This document shows, piece after piece, positions 1-7,853 of a stretch of 64,000 nucleotides of DNA. How positions within the stretch are numbered: the stretch's first letter is position 1; the number at the start of each line of letters is the position of its first letter. The position numbers and the translations under genes are program-made. The notes below the pieces were generated by a model. It saw only the letters and a list, made by a program, of their open reading frames with translations, ran no database searches and had not been told where the DNA came from. Origin of the DNA: Legionella steelei (lineage in GTDB: Bacteria; Pseudomonadota; Gammaproteobacteria; Legionellales; Legionellaceae); contig NZ_LNYY01000019.1 of assembly GCF_001468005.1 (NCBI RefSeq), positions 1-64,000 on the forward strand, given 5' to 3'.

Positions 1-195
1 GGCCATTTGCATTTGGAGACCTTGCTTAATCCGCCGCTGCCCGTAACCCAAGGCATGCGCTTTTTTGCGGCTGCTGCAACACCGATGCGTGATGTGCTAG
101 GCAAGGAAGAGGATAATCCTTATGGCTTGGACCTGACTCAGGAGCAAAGCGCGCTTAATTTTGCGGGGATGACAGTAGTACCATCACATAGATAA
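1..195 (+). pseudogene. C-terminal fragment of an unknown protein, cut by the window edge
   Basis: The frame is open from base 1 and ends at a stop at 193-195. It encodes about 64 residues including a HLETLLNPPL segment and a GLDLTQEQS segment. A closely similar fragment lies on the other strand at 41007-41215, followed by the same type of paired palindromic repeat. There the upstream part is in a different frame, so at least that copy is broken. Whether this copy belongs to an intact gene cannot be seen. No function is recognised. Confidence 0.5.
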
Positions 196-200
196 CCGGG

Positions 201-346
201 CAGGCTGGGCTGTTAAGCCCAGCATCTGCTGAGTTCATTCGTACTCTCCAAAAATTCTATTATGAAGCCCAATTAACACAAATCTTATCCAGGGTGTTTC
301 AAAGAAGGAAATACTTTAGCGCTGGGCTTAGCAGCCCAGCCTACGG
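201..346. repeat. Inverted pair of GGCTGGGCTG palindromes (REPIN-like)
   Basis: Two palindromic units (201-225 and 320-345) containing GGCTGGGCTG...AAGCCCAGC face each other across about 95 bases. The same pair, with recognisably similar spacer sequence, occurs at 40861-41002. Single units of the same family lie near 4099-4118 and 35658-35671. Confidence 0.75.
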
Positions 347-421
347 TTATTTGGCTTTTTTTGTCGACGAATTACCTAATATATGGGCATGGAGTGGGAG
401 GAACCAGCACACTAGATAGAT

Positions 422-808
422 TTAACGTTTAAAACCTAGATAGCAGAGGATGATTCCGATAATCAGATCAAATCCAATGGCGCTATAGGCAATACTTTCA
501 TTTTGCACAAAAAGAACGGTCGCTTGATCAATATAATGCGGATAAAAAATCATACTTGCTCCTTTCAGCAAGATGAGCCAAGAAATAATGGTGATTAAAA
601 GCCGCCAGCTCCATTGCCAAACATTGTGGCTTACAACCATAAGTAGCCCAAGAATGAAGGTCCAAAAACCCAGAACCAGTATTAATGGTGCATCTTTTAA
701 CAAGGCTTGGACATAGATTGTAAATTGATGCATGTTGATCAATATGGCCACACTGATAACGATCAGATAAATTCCCAGAACCTTACTTAAAAACTTTGAT
801 GTATCCAT
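422..808 (-). CDS. Small polytopic membrane protein, unknown function
   Basis: This 128-residue protein has four strongly hydrophobic segments (about residues 8-25, 41-59, 68-88 and 104-124) with short polar loops, so it is an inner-membrane protein with four predicted helices. The start is preceded by AAGGAGT, a good ribosome site. Family membership is not recognised. It sits just downstream of a decayed ATP-binding gene on the same strand, whose frame runs slightly into its start. It reads as an intact hypothetical gene. Confidence 0.7.
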   Translation of the reverse strand: MDTSKFLSKVLGIYLIVISVAILINMHQFTIYVQALLKDAPLILVLGFWTFILGLLMVVSHNVWQWSWRLLITIISWLILLKGASMIFYPHYIDQATVLFVQNESIAYSAIGFDLIIGIILCYLGFKR

Positions 809-843
809 TTGAGTACTCCTTTTATACTCTTATAATTGAAGTG

Positions 844-1541
844 TAGTCCAATTGAAATTTTGTGATTGTCGTAGCCTGGGCGTGGCGTAGCGAAAACCCG
901 ATGAAATGCATCTAAAAGTTTTGCTTGTACTTCTTTAGGATTGCTTGGGGTGATGGTGATGTACTCCATCCCTTTTGCTTTCAGTAGTGCATAGACTAAT
1001 TGGCTTTTACCTGGGCCTGGTTCTGCTTCAAGAATGATTTCATTGATACCTAGCTCTTGATCCCACACCCCTGTTATTTTTTTTCTCGAATAAGCAAGAG
1101 CATTTTAATACTAAATGCTTCCTTTTTGCGTGCGTCAGTCCAGGTAAATTTTTTATCGCTAGTTTTAGGCTGTAATGGGGTTAAGACCTCTTTAAGTGGT
1201 TTCTTTTCTTGCTTCCAGTTTTTCCCCTGCTTTATGTCATCGCGAATATGCTGGCTCAGTTTTTTTATCAAGATTTAAGGTTTTGATTTCACTTAAAATG
1301 GCATAACGCAACAGAGAATCATCAGTCATCAATTGAGTTTGCAATCGCTCTTTTAAGATGAAAAAGCGCAGGCACATCATTATTTGCGCATTACAAGGGG
1401 AAATATTAAGCCCAGCATTTTGTGCTTTGCTATAGTAGCTTTGAATAAGATTTAATAAGTGCTTTGCATCATCACAATGGGTAATTGATTCTTTTCATAC
1501 AATAAGTCGAGCTCTTCAAGGATTTCAGTTTGGGTTTTCAT
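844..1541 (-). pseudogene. Decayed P-loop protein gene with at least three frameshifts
   Basis: Reading leftward from an ATG at 1541, four consecutive pieces in different frames make one continuous degenerate protein. The pieces are a short N-terminus, a helical stretch, a Lys-rich stretch (1074-1275), and a segment with a Walker-A-like GPGKS (about 1005-1040). The join near 1080 falls in a run of eight A, a classic frameshift site. The last piece runs into a GTAGCCTGG-type repeat at 871-900, suggesting truncation by repeat insertion. The open frame continues to 787 but that part is unlikely to be original. The family is unknown beyond nucleotide binding. Confidence 0.6.
871..900. repeat. GTAGCCTGG-family intergenic repeat
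   Basis: It reads GTAGCCTGGGCGTGGCG followed by a GCGAAAACCCG half. This is the same family as the copies near 6008, 26107, 31923, 48539, 52056 and others in this window. Confidence 0.65.
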
Positions 1542-1668
1542 TTAATTCCTGATGGGATTTGATACCTGAGGCGTATTTTTAATTGATAAAGTGCGTAATT
1601 ATATGTCTTATGGTTTGTTTGGCGGCACTGTAGTGTAAAAATGATTTGCACACAACGAAGGGAGGTAC

Positions 1669-2487
1669 TTATTTAGAGCGCATGGCCAAATATTTATCAA
1701 TCATTTGCCGTGAAAGGCTAATGGGTTTAGGTAATTGAGGCAGTTTTTTTATGGAGAACCATTGGGCATCTTCGATTTCCCTTGCATCAATTTGAATCTC
1801 ACCACTTTCATATTCAGCAACAAACCCTAACATCAAATTACTTTGAAATGGCCATGGTTGGGAGGAAAAATAATGCAAGTTTTTTATCGTTAGTCCTACT
1901 TCTTCTTGGACTTCACGAATAACGGTGTGCTCAAGCATTTCTCCTGGTTCCACAAAACCTGCCAAGATACTGTAAATTCCAGGCATGAAATGAGGCGAAC
2001 GCGCAAGTAAGATTTCATCATCTCGCCAGATGAGCGCCAACATGACTGGTGCAATTTGCGGAAAAATTAATGAATTACAATTTGAGCATACTTTGGCCCG
2101 TTCTTTATCACTGTATTTTGTTTTATGGCCACAATAGCCACAGTATTGAGTACTGCCGTCCCAGTGCAACAATTGTTTTGCTTTGGAAACAAGTAAAAAC
2201 AAATCCTCATCGCTTATTAGCTCATGTGCTTGGCGAATGTGCTGAAAAGCCATGTATTCGGGTAATGCTGGTGGTTGTTGGCCAATTTGCACTGCAAAAC
2301 ACGGTGTCTTTCCGTATGTTCCTAAATAAATTTGCCGTTCAATCGAAAGATCGAGGGCGTTGATATCAAAAAGATGAGGTATGGTATGGTTTTGCAAAAG
2401 AATATTTTCACCGTGAAAAATAAACCAGAATGCGGGTTCCACAAATGAAGTAGGGGGATGTATTTGAGGAATAAATGGTTTTGACAT
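1669..2487 (-). CDS. nudC: NADH pyrophosphatase NudC
   Basis: This is a 272-residue Nudix hydrolase that cleaves NAD(H) to NMN(H) and AMP and, in studied bacteria, can remove NAD caps from RNA 5' ends. Seen in the sequence are a zinc ribbon with CGYCG and CSNC pairs near residues 115-135, a complete Nudix box (G-x5-E-x7-RE-x2-EE-x-G) near residues 175-195, and the NudC-specific SQPWPFQS motif after it. The length matches the family. The open frame extends five codons further upstream, but ATG at 2487 (MSKPF) is preferred because the earlier residues are not family-like. It is cytoplasmic and appears monocistronic. Confidence 0.92.
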   Translation of the reverse strand: MSKPFIPQIHPPTSFVEPAFWFIFHGENILLQNHTIPHLFDINALDLSIERQIYLGTYGKTPCFAVQIGQQPPALPEYMAFQHIRQAHELISDEDLFLLVSKAKQLLHWDGSTQYCGYCGHKTKYSDKERAKVCSNCNSLIFPQIAPVMLALIWRDDEILLARSPHFMPGIYSILAGFVEPGEMLEHTVIREVQEEVGLTIKNLHYFSSQPWPFQSNLMLGFVAEYESGEIQIDAREIEDAQWFSIKKLPQLPKPISLSRQMIDKYLAMRSK

Positions 2488-2560
2488 AATGATACAATCC
2501 ATAAGGTATACACTATTAAGTGTACATAATGGTCTTACAAGTGGTCAAATTCTATAGTTT

Positions 2561-2660
2561 TCCCTCTCCCTTGCCTTCTGCCAATAATAGGAAAGAGGAA
2601 AATCTTTTGCAATCCCTTCTCCCCAAGGGGAGAAGGCCCCCCAGGGCCGATGAGGGGCTC
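2561..2660. repeat. Intergenic repeat with CCCTCTCCC and GGGGAGAAGG arms
   Basis: This lies between nudC and the SnoaL-like gene. It contains CCCTCTCCC, CTTCTCCCC and AAGGGGAGAAGG blocks. A similar arrangement in the other order occupies 16051-16163. It has no coding content of its own. Confidence 0.55.
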
Positions 2661-3107
2661 TTAAAACATCCCATTACTATTTGCTGCCTCAGCAGGAATA
2701 GGTTGAATTACATCCCAATGTTCATAAATTTTATTGTTTTCCAGGCGAAAAATATCCACTATGGCTCTTCCTTGTGTTCCTGGTTCTAGAACAGAATGGA
2801 CATGTACAATCACATAATCGCCATCTGCAAGAATACGTTTGATCTCACTATGTGATTGCGGATAAGTCTTTTTGAGGTAGTTAATGTAATTTTTTAAGCC
2901 ATCAATCCCATCTTGAGCCAGAGGATTATGTTGAATATACCAAGCACCTAAGTAATTTTGTGCAGCATCAAAGTCTTTTTCATTCAATGCTTTTTGATAA
3001 AATTGAGTAACTATCTGTTTGTTTGCTTCTTGAATTGCTCCTGCGACTGCAGCAATTGAGTGAATCAATAAACTCCCAGTGATTAATGACAACAGTATTT
3101 TTTTCAT
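2661..3107 (-). CDS. Exported SnoaL/NTF2-like protein
   Basis: This is a 148-residue protein with a signal peptide (MKKILLSLITGSLLIHS...AVAGA, cleavage near residue 24). The mature part has the SnoaL-like polyketide cyclase/NTF2 pattern: an early FYQKALNEKDFDAA helix, a YIQHNP segment near residues 58-63, DGLKNY, and a C-terminal strand set ending in KIYEHWDVIQ. Members act on varied small molecules and many have no known substrate. It is transcribed divergently from a LysR regulator 108 bases away, so that regulator probably controls it. ATG is preceded by AAGGAGCC. Confidence 0.8.
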   Translation of the reverse strand: MKKILLSLITGSLLIHSIAAVAGAIQEANKQIVTQFYQKALNEKDFDAAQNYLGAWYIQHNPLAQDGIDGLKNYINYLKKTYPQSHSEIKRILADGDYVIVHVHSVLEPGTQGRAIVDIFRLENNKIYEHWDVIQPIPAEAANSNGMF

Positions 3108-3215
3108 TATGGCTCCTTGTTAATCTAACAAATTGATTATAAATGGCTATTTAAATAAAAAAAGCACATAATTTTGACCAAATATATCTAATTTTTAGAT
3201 GGATGCGTGCGAATC

Positions 3216-4097
3216 ATGACTAAGGTAACTTTGGAACAATGGCGGGTATTGCAAACCGTAATCGATGAAGGAAGCTTTGCTAAAGCGGCAATAAAATTGC
3301 ATAAAAGCCAATCCAATATCAGTTACACGGTTGCCAAACTTCAGGAAATGTTAGGTATGCAATTACTACAACTTGATGGACGCAAGGCCGTGTTGACCGA
3401 ACAGGGAGTGGATATTTTAAAGTTATCGCGGCAAATTACCCGGGCGGCAAAAAATGTCGAAATTGCTGCGCTAAATTTAAAATCAACTCATGAAAAATCA
3501 TTGCGTCTTGCCATTGATGAGATTTTTCCAGCGTCCGTATTAATGACCGTTTTGCACCAATTTGGCCAGGAGAATAAACAGACTAAGCTGATTATTTATC
3601 AAGGTTTATTATCAGGTCCTAGTGATCAATTAGTCGACGGTGAAGTAGAACTCGCGATTATTTCAAAAATTCCGGAGGGTTATATGGGTGATAAACTCAT
3701 GGATGTGCATTTTTTTCCTTATGCTCATAAAGACAGTCCTTTGCATCAAAAACAGAGCACACTTGACGATCTTTATGATGAACGTTATCTCATTGCGCAG
3801 GATTCTGGAGCAAATAAAAAACGTGATGAAGGCTGGTTGGGTTCTGAATTTCATTGGAAGGTAAGTACCTTGGAAATGAAAGCTCAATGTGTGGCACATG
3901 GGATAGGTTTTGCCTGGCTCCCACAGCAAATGGTCGAAGAGAGAAACTTACCTATCCTTCCTCTCAATATGAAAGAAAATAACATCAGAACCTACCCAGT
4001 CTATTTAGTGCATCATCAACCTCAAGAAATAGGGCCATCAGCAAGACATTTAATTGATCTCTTTAAAAAATACTCGTGCAGCCCACGTCATCGTTGA
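3216..4097 (+). CDS. LysR-family transcriptional regulator
   Basis: This is a 293-residue protein with an N-terminal winged helix-turn-helix (residues about 5-62: LEQWRVLQTVIDEGSFAKAA, then a KSQSNISYTVAKLQ recognition helix) and a periplasmic-binding-protein-like effector domain from about residue 88. The frame begins with GTG at 3207, but ATG at 3216 gives the usual LysR N-terminal length. It is divergent from the exported SnoaL-like gene, an arrangement in which LysR proteins usually control the neighbour and themselves. The inducer is unknown. Confidence 0.88.
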   Translation: MTKVTLEQWRVLQTVIDEGSFAKAAIKLHKSQSNISYTVAKLQEMLGMQLLQLDGRKAVLTEQGVDILKLSRQITRAAKNVEIAALNLKSTHEKSLRLAIDEIFPASVLMTVLHQFGQENKQTKLIIYQGLLSGPSDQLVDGEVELAIISKIPEGYMGDKLMDVHFFPYAHKDSPLHQKQSTLDDLYDERYLIAQDSGANKKRDEGWLGSEFHWKVSTLEMKAQCVAHGIGFAWLPQQMVEERNLPILPLNMKENNIRTYPVYLVHHQPQEIGPSARHLIDLFKKYSCSPRHR

Positions 4098-4098
4098 C

Positions 4099-4118
4099 AA
4101 AAAAAGCCCAGCCTACAC
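4099..4118. repeat. Single AGCCCAGCCTAC palindrome half
   Basis: AAAAAGCCCAGCCTACAC follows directly after the LysR stop and matches the half-unit of the GGCTGGGCTG family. The rest of 4119-4244 holds only a TCATCCCGAGC...GATGAC imperfect repeat and a likely promoter for the next gene. Confidence 0.5.
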
Positions 4119-4244
4119 TTGCTCTTGCGATTCTATGTCATCCCGAGCATGGCGAGGGATCTCATGATGACGTGGATCTAATGACTTTAGGGATAAATTG
4201 GCCTATAAATAAAGATTAAAACTACCCTTAATAAAGAGAACACG

Positions 4245-4724
4245 ATGAAAAGTTCAAAAATAAATTTGATACTCAGTGGGTTGATTTTTTTATGTTCTGT
4301 AACAGCCTATAGTATGACTGAAAATGTTTCTCAGTCTGATTCAGATGCCGCGCGAATTTCCATGTTGGAGAAAGCACTGGCTCCACAAAAGCTGGACGAA
4401 GTTGCGAATTTGTTCGCAAAAGCGAATAAACAACGTAATGGCGCCGTTCAATTTATGTTGTTTTCGGATCAATTAAAAAAGAAATACAAAGACAATTGGC
4501 CTTATTGGGTTTCCGGAACTTCCAGCCCATGGATTACTTCTTATAAGATTAAAAAAATGGCAGAAAGTAAGAATTCTTGGGAGTTTGAAATAACATATCA
4601 ATGGGCAACTGCTGATGGGCCTTTTAATCCTCCACTGGTGCAAACTATAGTGGTCGCACCTGTTCCTAAAAATATGAATTCATCACAAAAATTCTGGATA
4701 ATGGAGTTTAATGAGAAGCAGTAA
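4245..4724 (+). CDS. Exported protein of unknown function
   Basis: This is a 159-residue protein with a signal peptide (residues 1-23, MKSSKINLILSGLIFLCSVT). The mature domain starts with a helical stretch (ISMLEKALAPQKLDEVANLFAKA), then a NGAVQFMLFSDQLKKKY segment, an aromatic WPYWVSGTSSPWI motif and several strands. The layout is like NTF2/DUF4878-type small domains, but the family is not recognised with confidence. It is preceded by AAAGAGAACACG, a weak ribosome site. It is single in its strand context. Confidence 0.75.
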   Translation: MKSSKINLILSGLIFLCSVTAYSMTENVSQSDSDAARISMLEKALAPQKLDEVANLFAKANKQRNGAVQFMLFSDQLKKKYKDNWPYWVSGTSSPWITSYKIKKMAESKNSWEFEITYQWATADGPFNPPLVQTIVVAPVPKNMNSSQKFWIMEFNEKQ

Positions 4725-4765
4725 GATCAAACGCAACAGCACTAGTATTTTGCGTGAACGAAAAA

Positions 4766-4782
4766 GTCGGGCTTTGGCCCGA
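4766..4782. repeat. GTCGGGCTTTGGCCCGAC palindrome
   Basis: This palindrome lies downstream of the 4245-4724 gene and could serve as its terminator. Related copies are at 32041-32062 and 52002-52023. Confidence 0.6.
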
Positions 4783-4875
4783 CCTATGTCAGCTGAGTAA
4801 GGTTTTTCCAGGTACACATACGTTCACATAAATGAGCGCTATAATTACCTTAAGTATCTGTTTAAGGAATAAACA

Positions 4876-5118
4876 ATGCATAATGGTGACGATGTAATAA
4901 GACAAGACGTGCAAAACATTTTATTGAGGAATGGGTTTTCCGCCAATGAATTTACAATAACCACCAAAAATGGTTCAAGCTATGATCCCAGCCAAATAGT
5001 GAGTGCACAAGTATGGATAACGATTGAAAAGAATTCTATAAAAAAACAATATGGCTTATACCGAAGTAATTGGCCAAATGATTTTGAAACAGATTTAAAA
5101 AATGGTTATTTTAACTAA
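4876..5118 (+). CDS. Small protein of unknown function
   Basis: This is an 80-residue soluble protein with alternating hydrophobic strands (SAQVWITIEK, KQYGLYRSN) and no signal peptide. ATG follows TTAAGGAATAAAC, a good ribosome site. The composition is normal for the region. No domain is recognised. It stands alone between a palindrome and the tandem paralogues on the other strand. Confidence 0.6.
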   Translation: MHNGDDVIRQDVQNILLRNGFSANEFTITTKNGSSYDPSQIVSAQVWITIEKNSIKKQYGLYRSNWPNDFETDLKNGYFN

Positions 5119-5274
5119 CTTAATAAGCAGCAGGGATGTTCTGTTCTGAAATACAGCTCTCCTTTTTGAACAATTGAGCGGATTTTAATAAGCATATTGT
5201 TTCTATGTAGTGTCATTTCCGCACAGGCGGGAATGACAGGAATTTAGAGGAGTTACTTAGTGAAAGAGTTTTTT

Positions 5275-5793
5275 CTATTTTTTGAGTACAGCAAACCCTA
5301 GTGCCGCAACTGCTAAGGCAGCCATCCCAATAGTTGTTGGAGAGAAAAAGCTATAAGGGCTTACTTCATCCTCGTCTTTTGGCGAAGTAGGCACGTCGTC
5401 TTGTGCAGGAACTAGGCCTCCACGTGCTGACGCTTTGTTTTGCTCCCGGAAAAATCTGCGCTCTGCTATTTTGTCTCTAGAAGTATAATAGATGTCTGTA
5501 TGTATTATATCTTGCCCACTGGGTGTTGACGGTACGCCTACTATCGCCGTGGCTTCAATTTCTGAATAACCATTTCTTTGTAATTCTTTGATCTGTTGTT
5601 CTAATACTTTTTTAGTGGGAGAAGCACTCGGTGCAATTTTAAGCGATTCTGGGCGTATTTGTCCTTCAGACTGAGTATCATTCCAGGAAACACTTTTTTT
5701 GGTCTTTTTAGTAGACTCAGTTGATTTGGATAAAATACTTTTGATCTTTTTACTCGATTCAGTGGGTTTGGATGAGTCGTCTTTGCTTTGCAT
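5275..5793 (-). CDS. Candidate secreted effector with C-terminal membrane anchor, tandem paralogue A
   Basis: This is a 172-residue protein. Residues 1-40 are Lys/Ser/Thr-rich with two repeats of a TES-KK-TK unit, then SILSK (19-23) and KSVSWND (33-39). A helical middle carries NGYSEIEATAIVG and a PSGQ motif. Residues about 148-170 form a single hydrophobic segment ending in LKK. It is paralogous to the gene at 6067-6528, with a decayed third copy between them. KSVSW fits the eukaryotic PP1-docking RVxF consensus, and SILSK resembles but does not match the SILK consensus. The effector role is an inference. This copy has an extra acidic stretch (PKDEDE) before the anchor. Confidence 0.7.
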   Translation of the reverse strand: MQSKDDSSKPTESSKKIKSILSKSTESTKKTKKSVSWNDTQSEGQIRPESLKIAPSASPTKKVLEQQIKELQRNGYSEIEATAIVGVPSTPSGQDIIHTDIYYTSRDKIAERRFFREQNKASARGGLVPAQDDVPTSPKDEDEVSPYSFFSPTTIGMAALAVAALGFAVLKK

Positions 5794-5870
5794 TGGATAA
5801 ACCTCTTGTTTTCATCAAAAATCAATCAATTTTATCAATAAATGATTAAGGAAATATGAGCTTCAAAAAA
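5794..5870 (-). promoter_or_regulatory. Upstream region conserved between the two tandem paralogues
   Basis: The sequence before this gene (AATCAATTTTATCAATAAATGATTAAGGAAATATGA, read on the plus strand as two blocks under 20 bases plus a spacer) is almost identical to 6541-6595, before the second paralogue. The duplication therefore included the control region, and both copies are probably expressed alike. Confidence 0.55.
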
Positions 5871-5883
5871 GGAGAGCATTTTT

Positions 5884-6000
5884 CTATTTTTTTGTGGTAA
5901 TGAACTCTATTGTTGCTTGGATTAAAGCTGCTCCTACGCCAATAGTAGATAGTGAGAAAAAGTTGTATCGATTTACGTTTTTGTAGGCTTTCTTTAGAGG
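5884..6000 (-). pseudogene. Remnant C-terminus of a third copy of the tandem family
   Basis: Translated on the minus strand this gives NRYNFFSLSTIGVGAALIQ followed by a short tail ending in TTKK and a stop at 5884. It aligns with the SFFSPTTIGVGVG membrane anchor of the 6067-6528 protein. The N-terminal two thirds are missing and a GTAGCCTGG-type repeat (6008-6042) sits where the gene would continue. It shows that the family was once at least three genes long here. Confidence 0.7.
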
Positions 6001-6007
6001 TATCCTT

Positions 6008-6042
6008 AACCCGGGTTATGCTTTGCCTTCACCCAGGCTATA
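6008..6042. repeat. GTAGCCTGG-family repeat inside the tandem gene cluster
   Basis: It reads on the plus strand as AACCCGGGTTATGC followed by TTTGCCTTCACCCAGGCTA. This is the reverse-orientation form of the family and it separates the decayed third paralogue from its missing front part. Confidence 0.65.
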
Positions 6043-6066
6043 ATCGTTGTAACTGTTGGTCGTTTT

Positions 6067-6528
6067 CTATTTGTTACTAAACGCAACAATTCCCACTGTA
6101 GCAACTGCTAAGGCGATTCCCACTCCGACTCCAATAGTAGTTGGAGAGAAAAAGCTACAAGGATTTACTTTATTCTCTTCCCGCAATTTTTTGCCCTCCG
6201 CTATTTCTTCTTTAGAGGCATAAAATATTGGTTCTGTTATAATGACTTGTCCACTTGGTGTTTGCGCTTTTCCTACTATCGCAGTGGCTTCAATTTCGGT
6301 ATAACCATTTTTTTGTAATTCTACAATCTGCTTGTCTAGTGTTTTTTTGTTAAGAGAAGCACTTTCCCTAATCACCAGATGTCCCTTATCCATTTTTCCT
6401 TCTGTCTTATCGTCATTCCATGAAACACTCTTTTGGGTCTTTTTAGCAGATTCAGTGGGTTTGGATAAAATACTTTTGGTCTTTTTAGTAGATTCAGTTG
6501 ATCTGGATGAATCGTCTTTGCTTTGCAT
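6067..6528 (-). CDS. Candidate secreted effector with C-terminal membrane anchor, tandem paralogue B
   Basis: This is a 153-residue paralogue of the 5275-5793 product. The first 40 residues are nearly identical, including SILSK at 19-23 and KSVSWND at 33-39. The middle keeps the NGYTEIEATAIVG and PSGQ motifs, and a C-terminal hydrophobic anchor (about 128-150) ends in FSNK. It lacks the acidic spacer of copy A. Conservation of the N-terminal motifs after duplication suggests they matter. The lack of a signal peptide and the terminal anchor would fit a protein that inserts into a host membrane, but this is inferred. Confidence 0.7.
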   Translation of the reverse strand: MQSKDDSSRSTESTKKTKSILSKPTESAKKTQKSVSWNDDKTEGKMDKGHLVIRESASLNKKTLDKQIVELQKNGYTEIEATAIVGKAQTPSGQVIITEPIFYASKEEIAEGKKLREENKVNPCSFFSPTTIGVGVGIALAVATVGIVAFSNK

Positions 6529-6790
6529 TGGATAAATCTCTTGTTGTCAAAAGTTAATCAATTTTATCAATAAATGATTAAGGAAATATGAACTTTAAAA
6601 AAAGGGAGGTATTTTTTCTTCTGGCCTGATTCAATTTGTGTGGAATTATCGTGTTTGACGGACATAGAAATTCTATTTTATTGTATAAATTTAAGTCAAT
6701 TTCAACGACAAATCATTATGAGAATATGAAAGTGAAATAAAACAATGTATTTTTAGGATCAGGCGAGCGGCTTTTTAACGGTAGCAATTT

Positions 6791-7816
6791 ATGAAAACCA
6801 AGCAACTTTTTGAGCGGGCCTCTTATTTAGCGCAGGTCAGAAGATTAAGAGCTCTGGCCATAGAAGCACTGAAGCACTATCCATTTATTACTCATAATAT
6901 TGAATTTATTAAATACAGTGCGAACGCGATTTTCAGAATCACAGATCACCAAAATAAACGTTATGCCTTAAGAATTAATCCTTATGGACATCATCAACAT
7001 GCCGCGATTGAGGAGGAAATACACTGGATGCAACACATACGCAGCACTACAGATCTAATAGTGCCTGCGCCAGTAAAAACACTTTCTGGACACTACTTTA
7101 TTGAAGTGCAACACCAGATGGTCCAATCAGACCGCTATTGTTTTGTCTCTGAATGGTTAGCGGGTAAGACAAAATGGAACGGTATCAATGAACAGTATGC
7201 CAATACCTTGGGAAAATTGATTGGTGCGTTGCATCAGAGCGGGCGCGGCATATCCATGCCGCATAGAAACTATTGGCTCGCTGATGGGCTAATCGGTGCG
7301 GAAACCGCAAAATTTTATAACATAGAAACACTTACAGACGTGTCCATTCAGGAACAAAAGGTACTTACTGCAGCAAGGCGAATGGTTTATGAGATCTTAA
7401 AAGAATTCGAATGCAAACACCCGGAGAAAACTGGTGTAATTCATTCTGATACCCAGCCTAACAATATTTTGGTGCATCAGGGACACTTCGCAATAATTGA
7501 TTTTGATGACTGTGGGCTTGGATTTTATAATGATGACTTGGCTGTCGCTTTGTGTGCATTCGAACATGTGGCCGAGGGAAATTTTCATCAGTCATTTAAT
7601 CGGTTAAAAGAGGCTTTATTGCGTGGGTACGGTGAACACATGCCTCTTTCAGCTGAAGATATTCGACTACTTCCCTATTTTATGTTGGCAAGAAAACTGG
7701 TGACTATTGCCTGGTTGGAGGCTCGCAAAACAAATCCAGGGATCGGTTATTATATGCCAACCGCAGTTGAGCGTGCGATACAGTTTTATCAACACATCCT
7801 TTTACATAAGGTTTAA
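6791..7816 (+). CDS. APH-fold kinase (SrkA/homoserine-kinase-like phosphotransferase)
   Basis: This 341-residue protein has the aminoglycoside phosphotransferase/choline-kinase fold. The N-lobe has a FRITDHQNKRYALRI strand pair with the ATP-binding Arg/Lys, then a hinge around CFVSEWLAG. The catalytic loop is VIHSDTQPNNIL near residue 217 (Asp and Asn in place), and the metal-binding IIDFDDCG is near residue 236. Members phosphorylate small molecules or proteins (SrkA is a stress kinase). The substrate cannot be told from sequence. It is cytoplasmic and stands alone, convergent with the P-type ATPase gene. Confidence 0.85.
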   Translation: MKTKQLFERASYLAQVRRLRALAIEALKHYPFITHNIEFIKYSANAIFRITDHQNKRYALRINPYGHHQHAAIEEEIHWMQHIRSTTDLIVPAPVKTLSGHYFIEVQHQMVQSDRYCFVSEWLAGKTKWNGINEQYANTLGKLIGALHQSGRGISMPHRNYWLADGLIGAETAKFYNIETLTDVSIQEQKVLTAARRMVYEILKEFECKHPEKTGVIHSDTQPNNILVHQGHFAIIDFDDCGLGFYNDDLAVALCAFEHVAEGNFHQSFNRLKEALLRGYGEHMPLSAEDIRLLPYFMLARKLVTIAWLEARKTNPGIGYYMPTAVERAIQFYQHILLHKV

Positions 7817-7853
7817 GTAACGTTTTTTTACCGACTTGCTAGGGATAGCCTGT

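Noticed and set aside
2520-2789. 89-codon plus-strand frame
   Set aside because: It is made of the CCCTCTCCC repeat and the antisense of the SnoaL-like gene.
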